Under the pieces are notes generated by a model that saw nothing but the letters and a program-made list of their open reading frames with translations, was not told the origin of the DNA and did not search any database. A DNA stretch of 64,000 nt, from contig NC_045145.1 of NCBI RefSeq assembly GCF_008831285.2, positions 15,436,802 to 15,500,801 on the forward strand, given 5' to 3'. A program made the translations under genes and the position numbers. Numbering within the stretch: the stretch's first letter is position 1; each line of letters opens with the position of its first letter. The DNA is from Nymphaea colorata (taxonomy: Eukaryota > Streptophyta > Magnoliopsida > Nymphaeales > Nymphaeaceae). This document shows, piece by piece, positions 35,905 to 47,900 of this stretch.

Positions 35905-38900
35905 TGAGAGATCACCTCCTCTTCACCAAGCAGATTATACATGATAGCTGCCGGTGTCTTCATTGAAGAATCCCCAAGTGGCAGACCAACTATAGCTCGC
36001 AAATGCTGCTCAAATTGAGATGTGTAGCATGATTCGATCGTGTGATGCCCACTATTATGAGGTCTAGGTGCAACTTCATTGAGAAGAATCTGTGAAAACA
36101 CAGATGAAGAAATGACATCTCAGTCATGGGAAAAAAAGCAGCAGGGAACATGCAAATACACATGCTCACTAACACACAGACATTGTTGCACCTGCAAGTT
36201 TGTGAATCAGTAACACACAGATTACAAGATACTATCCATGAGCACAAGCTGCACAACGTACCCCATTGGAACTTGTTAAAAATAACTCAACAGCAAAAAC
36301 ACCAGCTCCTTCTAGTGAACCAACTGCTCTCAGAGCAACGTCAGAAGCTTGCTTTTGCACCTTATCTGGCACATCCACAGGTGCATTAACTATGTGGCAG
36401 ATGTTATCCCTGCATGCACAAAATCAGCGTCAAGAGAGGATTTGCTTAAATGTTATCTGATGAACAATAGCTTAACAAGAAGAAGAACTGATTTTACAAT
36501 ATGCCAGAATTGTAGAAAAGAAACTCTCCTTATTTCAAAAAAGGAACTGAGGGAAATACCTCACCAGGACATCAGACAACAAATGAATCACGCATCTCTT
36601 AAAGGTCAGTGTTACAACAACTTGAGCAAATGAGAATAAGCACTTGAACATAATATGGAAGTTATGGTAGGGTGTGTCCAAACTCAACCAATCCAATCTT
36701 AGGTTATTACCAGCTAATTGTCCGTTTCCTGGACATCAAATGGTGTTGCCAATGATAGCTAAAGAAAGTACCTTTTTTGTTCGCCTAACATCTGGTGAAT
36801 GTCAGTCTCTTACTAAATAAGCCTAAGATTATGCATGAGCAGCCATTTTGACTTCCACTGCAGAACTGAACGCAGTTAACTCCATTAGCCCCATGTATTG
36901 AACCAGGAAGGGCATGCTACCAGCTTATCAGAATAAAAAGACATATATAAGCCCAGACCACGAGAATTGAAGGTTATCTACAAATCTAGCATATCTATTT
37001 AAAATTTTTAACAAACATCTAAGCATGAAGATGCACTTCTACAGGCTCATCAAACTGCATATGTTGCTGAATCTAGTACTCATTCTTGAGTGCAGCTTTA
37101 CCTCTGAGATGAAATCAATATATGTTCTACGTTGTCATAGCTTGAATTTGTTCTTAAAGTGCAATAAGATAAGCTGCAGAACAGAAGGACCACTTGCACA
37201 TATGTATTAATAATAAGTGACTTTTTAAAGAACCGGTAGTATGTGGTTCTTTGCCACAACAATTTGACTTGATGGCTTGAAGATGACAACTGGTTTCCTC
37301 GGTTTATAGAAAGGGTATAAGTTCCCAATGGGCAGATAAATACCAAACATACATAACAAAAGCATAATAGCAAGACAAAAAGTTGTACCTGTGGATTGTC
37401 TCAACCACAGGAAAACATGAAAATGAACCATCTCTTCCTCTGGCCACAATAACAGCAAGCTCCTGAATAACATAGAAAAAAGGCTATCTCACATTATTGT
37501 CAAATTTTAAAAATGACTTTTTAAGTGCACAGTGGTCATAAACACTGAGAGTCTGAGAATAATGGAAAAAAGGCACCAAGAAGCAAAAGATGCAGCACGA
37601 ACATTCCTTGAGAGATGAAGGAAAGTTATGAAACTGTATCACTAGCTCGAATTTACATATTCACTTCATGTAGAAGATAGTGAGATAAAGACTACTGCCC
37701 CAACATGATTATTCCCAAACATTCTACAACCAACAATACACAAATGCTTTAGAATGATCTTCAACATTTGCACGCAACCAAGGAAAAGAGAAGTGATCAT
37801 AAGCAGGAATGATGACACTAGCTTGTGGAAGAAGACAAACTTCTTGATCGCCATTTCAGGATGGATTAGGAAAAGCATATATCTAGCCTACCAGCACCAG
37901 GAGTTACATAGAAATACCATGAGAAAAGGATGCACCCAAGGACTGGTCTACACTGTCATACAGCATGTCAATCAGCATGCATACCCTTGTCTACATGACA
38001 GGGCACTGAGTCTCAAAACATCCAACAGCAGCAGTTGAAAGGGGCACCAGGAGAAGAAATTTCCTCTTTGATTGAACTTAATTGTGCTGGAAGCCTGGAA
38101 GTATTCCCACACAAAGAACTTAACGAAGAAACCATTTCTGCATTGCAGGACCAGAACCATGGCCCTAGGAATCAGAAGCCTATGACTGGTTACTCAGGTA
38201 TATGAAGAAAGCTACACATGTTTGATGCATCTACCTAGAGCAGCTCAAAATTATATGTGGCCCTATCACAGCATAAAACTATCTTCAAAATGCAGTATCC
38301 ATAGAAAACAAAACCACAGCATACAAATTTGAAGTTCACCTCTCGTTTCCCATACCTTAACAAATGGCACACACCTTTCAGCATACAATCCTCGACCATA
38401 GCCACCCAAAGCTGCAAGATGAGAAGAATGAGAAATAAAAGTGCCAAGAAAGATCGGTGGCAAGCATCAAATCTATGCACAATTTTCTAAGTATGAAATT
38501 AAGAGATTATTGTTGAAGCAGATCTCAGGGATTCCTGAACATGACAAATTCATGAAGAAAACCTACACATGTTTAATGCAAACCACCTGGATGCAAAAAT
38601 TGAAGACATTCTTCAGGGATAAAATTACAACAGTATTAAGTAATGCATTTCATATAATTTCATCACTTCTCTCCTTAACGTGACTTCTTTCTTCATGATG
38701 CAGAAAGTCAATTGGCGAAAGGACATCACCAACCAATGCATGAAAATAACTGATGGAAGTAACATGACATGCCTGATACAGCAGAAGCTAAATCTTCTTT
38801 CTTGTAGGCAACAGCATTTCCACGTCCATCATAAGCCAGCCTTTTGCTCTTAATCACCAAAGGGTAGCCAAATAAGTCACCAGCACTTGTAGCATCCTCA

Positions 38901-40711
38901 GTGTTGTTGATCTGAGGACCACCTTTACATTAGTCCTTACTGTATAAACCCAACATCTGTTAAAATCAATAGGAAGAAATTGTTGGACATAACCTCCATA
39001 AAATCTGGAAGCGGGATACCATGCTGTGAAAAATGAACCTTCTGTAAATATTTATCCTGGAAATAAAATAAAATCAGTACAGTAAAATAATTGCCCATTG
39101 CTTGAAGAGAATACCTCAACAGTCACACATGAAAAAGAAAAAATTCTCCCATGCATCTGACTAAAATCCTAATGCATTCAAATGCATAATCAGATGATCC
39201 CAATACTCAATTTCATGGACAATAACACTTCAAGTACCAGTTCTGTAATCCTTAATCTCCACTTTAAAGGTCTAATTTGAAAAGTTAAATGTGTGTGTGT
39301 GTGTGGATGCTTATATAGTGGGAAACTAGACCATGACTTCTAGGAAGTACAATACTATTATCACTGGTCTCTCTCTCTCCCCATTGAATACACAGCAAAA
39401 TGCATAACACGCAAAAGAACTAAGCATCATATGCTCAATTTCCTCCGGACATAGAAATTTCGTTTAGGTGGGTGCATCAGCAGAGTGGTTTATGTCCACT
39501 TCTAGTTGCTCAGAATGAAAGCTAACTTGATGTGTTTCTAATCTTAATGTAACAAGAGAAGTGACCATGTAAAACATCAAAAAAGGATAATGCTGATCTT
39601 ACTTGGATTATACGAATAGTGGAAGCTTTAGGTTGACAATCAACACCTTCTTTCTCAAGTTTCTCGAGTGTAGCAACATCAACATGCTCAATTTCAATGG
39701 TAAGAACTCCACACCTAATGATAGTTAAGGTTAGCTCCTAGAAGGAGAAGTGACCATACAAACTTTTCATGGATAACAAATAAACATGGAAACAACTTGA
39801 AAGCTAAGAGACTTAGAGACTAACTCCTTTGCAAACTTCTGAACAGATGCACCATCATCAAAGCTCCCAAGCACATGGCGGTGGCACATTGAGCTTGCAG
39901 GACAGTCTTCAGAAGGATCCAGTATCAAGATTTTGATTCCCAGACAGGAAGCTGCTTGGCAAAGCATGCGACCCAGTTGCCCACCACCCAGTACACCGAC
40001 CACTACTTCAGACACCCCGTGGATGGGTGAGATCTCAGTACTGCACAGAAAAAACAAAGGAAGCAACATGAATGATGACATACAATAACTGGTCATTGCT
40101 TCCTCCTAGTTCATCTTGGCACCAGTGAGCTCATACTCAGTCCTGATGAGTGATGGGTAAGAATTTCACCAGCAAAAACAGAAAAAGTTTGTCCAGTGCT
40201 CAGACTACAGGTCTTGTCAATTCAAGTGGCATTGCCTCTAGGTTACCAAGAAACAAGATAATGTGACAAGCAACAAACCGTTGCTTCACTATACAAGAAA
40301 GAGAGTAAAAAAGAAAAGAAACATTGTCAACGCACCCATTAAGTTTAAATCTACGAAGAATGAACAGCCAATAGCACCAAAAAACCCGTCCTCATGTAGT
40401 CAGAGTTTCACAAGATTGGTAATCAACTGTAGAAACAAATGAAATGCAAGGGCACAACTTTGTTCAAACTAATCAAGTACTCAGAATTACCTAACTGCAG
40501 CATCCCAGGAGTTGTTTCCATCACCAACTGATGATTGACATCGACAATTAGGTCGAGTGGAGGAAGATTCCAACATGATTCGCTGGTCACCAACTTTTAC
40601 AAGAGAATTGAACACTCTTCTCTGACCATGCAACCGATTCGGGTAAATGCTTGAGCCGAGAATAAAGTCACTCCTTTGCCCACATGAATAAAAGGGTCGT
40701 TGAAGAAGCAT
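32032..40711 (-). CDS. PURKE: Phosphoribosylaminoimidazole (AIR) carboxylase, plastid-type PurK-PurE fusion
   Basis: Sixteen exons on the minus strand: 40711..40491, 40040..39825, 39714..39603, 39056..38994, 38911..38773, 38411..38356, 37462..37389, 36409..36262, 36089..35916, 33988..33901, 33800..33684, 33452..33355, 33257..33140, 33050..32956, 32327..32221, 32125..32032. They sum to 1920 nt (639 residues). Residues 1-75 are a Ser/Arg-rich probable transit peptide. The PurK-like ATP-grasp part follows ([11 protein letters not shown] at 89-99, [12 protein letters not shown] after about 346). The PurE domain occupies about 470-635 ([22 protein letters not shown] at 507-512, [10 protein letters not shown]). 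It converts AIR to CAIR in de novo purine synthesis. Intron 5 appears to use a GC donor. Intron 9 (1.9 kb) holds repeats. At the exon 8/9 junction ([11 protein letters not shown]) one residue normal in the family seems absent. Translation might begin in an upstream exon, because the frame stays open before 40711. Confidence 0.95.
32629..32670. repeat. (AC)n(AT)n microsatellite in AIR carboxylase intron 14
   Basis: About 12 AC units, then GAT and about 7 AT units, between exons 32956-33050 and 32221-32327. Confidence 0.9.
34805..35525. repeat. Repeat-derived insertion in AIR carboxylase intron 9
   Basis: The 1.9 kb intron 33989..35915 contains GCATATCGTATCGCGTATCG near 34820 and, at 35290-35525, a second copy of the TATCGTACGATA-palindrome repeat (GGTGTATCATATGATACACT, then ACGATACACCCGATAC). 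Its order and orientation match 29875-30190. No reading frame. Confidence 0.55.
35873..35910. repeat. (GA)n microsatellite beside an AIR carboxylase splice donor
   Basis: An interrupted AG run lies 6 bp inside intron 9 from the exon 35916-36089 donor. On the gene strand this is a CT tract just after GTGATC. Confidence 0.85.
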
Positions 40712-42344
40712 AGCGCGAAGCCTTTCATCAAGGACAGATGGAAACTAATAAATACACCAAACAGGCAAAAAAACAAGGACGACATATGCAAAGGAATACC
40801 ACCAACCAAGAACTCATACTAAGAAAAGAAACACAAGCCAGCATGCTTGGATTTTATATTCCAAGGAAGTAGAGAAGGAAAATTGAAACCCAGCAACACA
40901 TAATCCTATCTCCTAGAAGGAGACGTCCTAGAAGGAGGCTCATCAGCGTCTCCTTGCGGAGCTCAGAACAAACAAAAGAAAACGAGCAGAGAAGCTTGTG
41001 CGGCAAACTTTCTTTCATTTCACTGAACGCATGAACCAAAAAGAAGAAACAAGCAAAGTCGCGAACAAGAATCAGTATGGAAAATTTCCAAGCAATCAGC
41101 AGGTAAACCAACTGAGAGTGCGCTGATCACAGAAATTGGAAAAGTAAACCCTTTCCATTTTTCCAATTGGGAAGCATCCTAAACTAACTCCGAATGCAAC
41201 TAACGACAACAAATATAATAGAAGCTAGTCCCTTGTTCTTTTTTCTTTTCCTTTCACTCCTCCCTCTTCCACACAAAGAAGAAGAAAGCCGGTACACCGG
41301 GCAACCCAACTAAACATAAGAACCCACGAAGACAACAAAAGTCGTCTAGACAGTGTCCAACCCACAAGGAAATATGCAACTACAGTTCCTTATCAAGTTC
41401 AGGTATACACTACAGAACAACAGATACTGAATACTGTTTCTAACCTGTCATGCAGGTATGGGGTGCATGTGTGTGTGGGTGCAAACATGACATTATTCCA
41501 AAACACGAGGGCGCAGGATGGCAAGGGTGTGCGTGTGTGTGATGCGGGAGTTGTTAACAAGCTATTATTCTATCAATGACTCAACAAAAAGGAAAGCAAA
41601 ACCAATTCATGTCATCTCAGATTGCAATGACTATTTTGGGAAGTCCATGTGACGCAGCTTCTAACTTAACATGTTTTGGGGACCAAAAGGTTCCCAAGGT
41701 AAAAGATGATGCATCACTAGAAGTTACATGAGCAACAAACTCTGCTCAAGCATGCAGCAGTACCCATTAATGAAAAGAATATAGATGACATACACCAATC
41801 TCCGATATAGGATCTCTTTTCTTATTCAAGAACGGTAAACATTGCAAAATATAACATGAGAATTAGAAGTTCTCATCCATGTGCCATAGATGAGGGAATC
41901 AACAAAACAAAAAACTTGCTTGAGAAAAGAAGCTTCAAAAAGCTTTTTTTCTCATGAGAGCTCCAATTCCATACATGGTAAATGCTCAAACCTTAATGTA
42001 GCATCCCAAAAACAGAAAGCATGCACATTTATTTTTGCTTGCTTTCATTTAGTCTATATTCATTTTTACATGTATAAGGTTTATTGCAAAACATTGAGAC
42101 ATTTGTACATATAGGTAGAGGTGACCATGGTTTAGCAACCATAATCTACACGCCCACAGCCACTAAGAAGTAAGAAACTAATAGTCATACCTTAATAGCC
42201 TAACATCTAGGTCATCTATTTGCACTTCAATCAACCAACCATGCTCAACAACGAAAGCCGGAACAGCAAAAAAAGGAAAAAGGAAACATTTCATGAACCA
42301 TAAAAAAACAAAAAAAGACAAAGAAAAAGATAATGCATCAAAAC

Positions 42345-42554
42345 TCAAAAGATGCATGCTGTCAACATATCAACAGATAAAGAACAAAATGGGTCGGCGT
42401 GGGCCTCATTCCAGTCGGGTAAGGGGTCGGGAATGGAGGGGGAGGTGAAGGCCGCCTTGAGGGACAACAGCGAGAGGACATCGGGCGTCAGGCAGAGGGT
42501 CGTGGTGGCGGTGGCGCAGAGGAGGAAGAAATGCAGACGGAGAAAAGGAGGCAT
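42345..42554 (-). pseudogene. 5' stub of an LRR receptor-like kinase or LRR protein
   Basis: A 69-residue frame begins with a signal peptide (MPPFLRLHFFLLCATATTTL) and continues into an LRR N-terminal cap (DVLSLLSLKAAF, then PDPLPDWNEAHADPFCSLS). In intact receptors that cap runs straight into the xxCxWxGVxC motif and leucine-rich repeats. Here the frame switches to unrelated residues (VDMLTACIF) and stops, and no LRR or kinase sequence follows on this strand before the AIR carboxylase gene. A possible TATA (AGTATAAGAAAAG, minus strand, near 42610) lies upstream, so the promoter end may survive. It is most likely a truncated duplicate; a distant 3' exon beyond an intron cannot be excluded. 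Confidence 0.7.
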
Positions 42555-43043
42555 CTGGCGTTGTTTACCTCTTCCTTCTTCTTCTTCTTCTTGGTGGGAC
42601 GTCTCTTTTCTTATACTCCCTCTCTCCGCTGTTGGTTAATTAGAAACTAAGGAAGTTTCAGAGGTTGGGAGGAAAAGAAGCAGAGGCCAAAAGTGAAGCT
42701 CTGGAGTTCTGGTGGCTGCCTATATATGAGTGGGGGAGAGAGGTCCCTCCAGGATGATGATGGCGATGGATATGGTGGAGGCCGGTGGCAGTCGTGGTGC
42801 TTCCGATGACGGTAGGAGGGGGATGCTGGATGATGGTGCTGTCGTGCTTGTGCAGGCCGTGCGACGGTGAGGCTGAGCCGATGAAGAGCCTGCAAGGGTG
42901 GTCGTCTCGTGGATGGTCGACGGAAGAGGGAAGACAGAGAGCAGACGGGAGAGAGTTCGAAAGATGGAAGACTGAAGAGAAGAGGGGAAGGAATAGTGTG
43001 TTTACGTAAACCGGTGAACCGGTTTATACGATTCAACTGTAAT

Positions 43044-43077
43044 GAGTCGAGTCGAGTCGAGTCGAGTCGAGTCGAGT
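43044..43077. repeat. (GAGTC)n pentanucleotide tandem repeat
   Basis: Nearly seven perfect GAGTC units, followed by GAGTGAAGTTTAAACGAGTC. Confidence 0.95.
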
Positions 43078-44981
43078 GAAGTTTAAACGAGTCCAGTTCT
43101 TACAAACCTTTCTTTCGTTGAAAGGAGAGGGAAGGAAACGAAACAGAAGATAAAAGGGAAAGGAATGAAATGTTCAATTTCTCCCCTTTTTTTGTTTTCT
43201 TTTCAATCCCTTTAATTTTGGAACTACACTATCTTTTTCTTTCAATTCTTTCTCCTAGCAATCAAACAAATTTTCTCTCTTTCCCTCCCTTTCCCTCATT
43301 TCTAAAAAAGAGGAGAAATTGTTTTTTCCCTCCAACCAAACGTAAGTGTGAGCTCCAACTCGATTCATTTATAAATTAGTTGAGTTCGAAGCGAGCATTT
43401 TTAAAACGACTCGCTACGCAGCCCTTAGACGTCCGGACACCTTTATCACCAAAAGCATCAACAAATCGAAAGTAAAATCAAAGCGCAGGAAATGCCAACT
43501 AAATTGACCGCTAAAGCTCCATGCTGCAAAAAAAGCTCCAATAGGAGGTTGCAAACTCTATAAACACGAAGAGAAAATGTGACAGAACTGGCGGGGAATT
43601 GGTGCTGTGTGATATAATGATACTGTGGTGAAGGAGGATGAAACCCGACCAGTGAAATTAATCGGCCGGACCTCCGGCCGTAGCTGATGAGGGGAGGAAG
43701 GGGGAGAGAACGCTCGCCTCACTGGTCACTAGGTTTCAATCTCGGGGCTTCTGACTGTGTTCATGGCTTCGTGCTAAAAACATTCCCTTTTTATTTAAAC
43801 CCACAAAAAGGGCACCTGTCTATGTGGCAACGTGGGACCTCGTATTTGATTTTTCTATTATGAACTCTTCATTATCTATATATTCTGCTTTTCCGCCTTA
43901 TTATAGCTATTGGCAACCCCATTCCTTTTACGTCACAATATCAGATTTGAACTTAAATTTGCTTAAAAAAGCTGTTCGTATTTTCATTTTGGAGGAACAA
44001 GAGGTTAACCTACCACCCAAAAAATATGTTTGAAGATCTTTCTTCTCTCCAAATTCTCCCTACTTTGATGTATTATGTTGTGTCAACATTAATAGTAACA
44101 ATGATATGCTCTTTTTAACTTAGGTACTATGTTTCGCCACTAAAAGATTTAGCAAACAGATACAATGGGAACATGATAGTGACACCACGGGCGGCAGGGA
44201 TATGGCCGTATGGGTCTAAGATAAGCCCATCTTCTACAAAAAGCCCGTTTATCGCTTTTCGCAACGCTTAAGATAAGAATACATCGAACCAAAATGAGCG
44301 GCTGACGATGTGAATGCTTATGGTGCATTCATTTTTTAATAGATAAATACAACAGTCTAAGACCTTTGGGCTAGCAATTAGCTTGCAATTTCGGGACTGA
44401 TGCCGTATATAAAAAATATATTTTTATCTTTTATATTATTGTAGATTTGTGCCCTCGGAGATTTAGATGCATGGCGCTCAACAGCTAGTAAGGCTATTTT
44501 TCAGATACACAAGGAAAGCTCAAATTTTCACCCCCTGGATCTTAGAAGCCAACCAATAGATAACTTTCAGTACTTTACACACTGAAAAAGCAACCAAGAG
44601 ATTCTGAAAAGATGAGTGGCTTTTGCCTTTGACCCAAACACTCTTGAGAATTGGCAGACTTTCAGAATTCCAGTCGATTTAACTCACCAGCATTAAATAT
44701 TCTACAACCGGACCACAGGCAGTAGTAAAAACCTTACAACGTGATTTAAGTCCGATTAGGAGCAATGAAACGCCGTTCATGGTAGAGCTCTGATTCTATC
44801 CTTGCCGCACCCGAAAACGTTCAAAACGTAGAGAAAAGGACGATTTCGCACCTAGATCACCAGCACTTGCCTGTGTCTTCTTGTGAAGCCTCTTGCCGCT
44901 GTACGCAGGCCCCTCAGCTGCAACACGTCGACAACCATCAATCCGCCGGAAGAGGTTCTGTCTTTGCCGTTTTACTGTGCC

Positions 44982-47900
44982 TCAAAAAGCCTTCTGGGCA
45001 AAGCTTCCAGGATTAATTGTAATGCTCTTTGTGCAGTTCTCAGTTTTGTAGATGCCAATCAGTCGATCCGCAAGCTCGAACATGTTATTTCTCAGGCTGC
45101 ATATAGCACAAACCACCACCACCCAACCCACAAGTTCAAAAATATAGAAAACCAAAATAAAAGATCACGTCGAACTGTTGAAGAAAACAAATCAAAGGGC
45201 GAGGAAAATATATCAATTCAGTAATCACTTGCGACAGTTAGCCAGTGGGCAGTTGCGCACCCGTAACAAGCACCAACGTATAATTACAAGCAGAGCAGTT
45301 ACACACCTTATGATTATAAATTGTGCATCTTTAGTTCTGTCCTTGACATAGTGCCCCACTATGGAGACGTTCTTGAAATCTGCAAATTTTTACAGAGTCA
45401 GGCCGGCAACTAAAGAAGTTTTCAAAGCACCATATAAGCAAGGAAGCCATCATCTGCCAATCCAACACCTACCAAGCGCAGCGTCTATCTCGTCCATCAC
45501 ATAAAGTGGAGTTGGTTTGTAGTGGTGGAGCGCGAAGACCAGAGCCAATGAGCTTAACGTCTGCCAAGAAAAGATGGCAATAGTCAAACTTCTCACCCAG
45601 TCGCGCGGAAAAAGAAGAACGCAGAAAGGCCATACTCCACAAATCAAAACAGAAACTTACTGGTTATTCTCAAATGAAATTCAAAAAGCATAATAGCAGT
45701 CAGAGAGCTTGAGGAAACTCAAGACTTTGGAGATTTACCTTCTCTCCACCGGATAAATTTGCAATATTTTTCCAACTCTTCTTAGGAGGCCTGACACTGA
45801 AAACTACTCCTTCCGAGAAAGGATCTAAGGAATCAACAAGCTCCAGCTCCGCATCTCCACCAAGCGTGATCATCTATATCGTCAACAATAATTACTATTG
45901 ATTTGTTACAATGCAAGGAGCAACAAGTTATTAAATAGTGAAAAAAGGCCTAGCAGTAATTTTGCTTAACCTGATACATTTCTTTTAACTTGAGAGATAT
46001 GGTGTTGAACCCTGCCATAAACTCATCCAACCTGGAATCATATTTAACCAGGTTTACGTCATGCAAAAGGTTTGACTCGCCCAAATAAACAAGGAAAAGA
46101 GACTAAAGTGGCTGTTGTCCAACTTTTGACATCAGAATACTTGCCGTTTCGTTCTCAATTCATCATATTGCCTCTTTATATCATCTCGTTCTAAAGTAAC
46201 AGCATTTAATTCCTCCACACGAACATTGTACAAGGATGCCTTTTTCCTGTACCTGCATTTCATTTTCAGGACATTTTACGACATTTACTAAATAATGCTA
46301 CCATAAATAACAGAAAACAGAAATTTCTTACTCTGATATTGAATCCAAGTTCGGTTTCATCTCCTTCAACTGAGCTTCAAGCAAAGTCACCATCTCTCGT
46401 GCTTTTGATAAATCACATGACTCAGATAACGACTCGTCATTTATAATCATTTGCACCTTTTCAGCTTCGATCCCATCCACCTGAAGCCTGTAACATAAAT
46501 TCTTTCAGAAACTTGGTGGACATTGACATAACTTGAACTTCAGAAGTCCGACGTTGTCAATTGACTTACTGTTCAAGGTGTTTCAGAATATCTCTTTGAA
46601 TTTCTTCAAGTTTCTTCTTATATCCCTTCGCTTTCATTTCACAATCTTTCAAAAGTTTCTTTGTGTCTTGCAATTTAAATTCCACGTCAACCTGGTGCCA
46701 ACAAGAGTTTCATCCATTAACGGCATCATTACTAAAACTAGAGATGCAGAAACAATTGTTGGCTTAAAGAAGCAGTGAAAAGCTCCGCACAGAAAGAACA
46801 AAATTAAAAGTGAAAAGGGAACCTAAGAGAAAACAGATTTTAGCAGTAGGAAATGACCTCAGGGGAACTTCTTTTTGAGTTATCAAACAGCAGCTAAGGG
46901 CATGCAGTTTGCAGGTGTTACATGTCTTTTCATGTATCCAACTTCACATCCAGATCCTAGGATGCTGATTTTCAAACCTACATGCCCATGTACCACAAAT
47001 AATTTTGTCGGGTAGCTAAGACTAGCAATAGAACACACTTTTGTACTTTTGCGAAAGTAAAGCAAAATAGATATCCTAGAACTCTTGCTTTATTTTTTGA
47101 GACAGAGAGATCGGGAAAAGACTCATTTTAATGTAGGCTTTTTCACAAAAATAGGCACATGGAAGTAGGAAAAAAAAAACATGCACGAGGCATAGGCATG
47201 TGAAATTTTGTATACCTCAGAATACCAGAATATAACAGAAACAACAGTTATCTGCAATACCTCAGCAGTACGGAGAGCATCGGTTGCCTTCTTAAGTTTA
47301 CTGTATTCCTCCTTGGCACTATCGAGGACATCCTTGTGTTTCTCTATCAGCTACAGCAATTCATCAGCAGGTAACCCATTAGTAAGGTAGATGCAAGCAT
47401 CTGAACTCTATGTCTCTATGAAGTAAGAAAGAGCAAACCTCTTGAGTCTTTTGGTAGTTTTCTTGCACGACAAAGGCTTTTTGTTCCACCACTTTGAATC
47501 CAGCTATCATGTTGTCTTTGTCAGCAATAGTCTTCTCCTTTTCCCTTATTGATTCTTCTACTGATTTCGTCAGCTTCTTCACCATCTTTTGACCAGTCGT
47601 AATCTGAACTTTGTGTTGATTGATTTCTGTGCATAATTTGTCAATATCCTGATTTGACATATTTTGGAAGGTCAGCACTAGCGGCCCTTACAATGGGTCT
47701 AATATTTTTTTCTTGTAGCCTATACTTACAGACTGTAACTTCTCGACTTTAAGCTTTTGTATCTTCAGCTTTTCACCCCCTGCATTCTCTATTTTGCTCT
47801 GGAGCTCAAAAGCCTAAAACATGCATGAATTAGATCAGACGTCATATATCAGGAAAGAACCAGGAGTTTTAACTTCACCATGAATGTTTGGAGATAGAGA

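Larger units (their letters stand above)
40720..44900. other. Intergenic region upstream of AIR carboxylase
   Basis: It holds the truncated receptor-kinase stub (42345-42554) and a pentanucleotide repeat (43044-43077). Parts must carry the AIR carboxylase promoter and possibly a 5' UTR exon; TTTATTAG at about 40750 on the minus strand could be a splice acceptor. The GC-rich open frame at 42647-43036 (-) is proline/arginine/histidine-rich low-complexity sequence without a domain. The rest shows no gene. Confidence 0.45.

Noticed and set aside
42647-43036. 129-codon minus-strand frame rich in Pro, His and Ser
   Set aside because: Low-complexity composition without a domain; likely noncoding.
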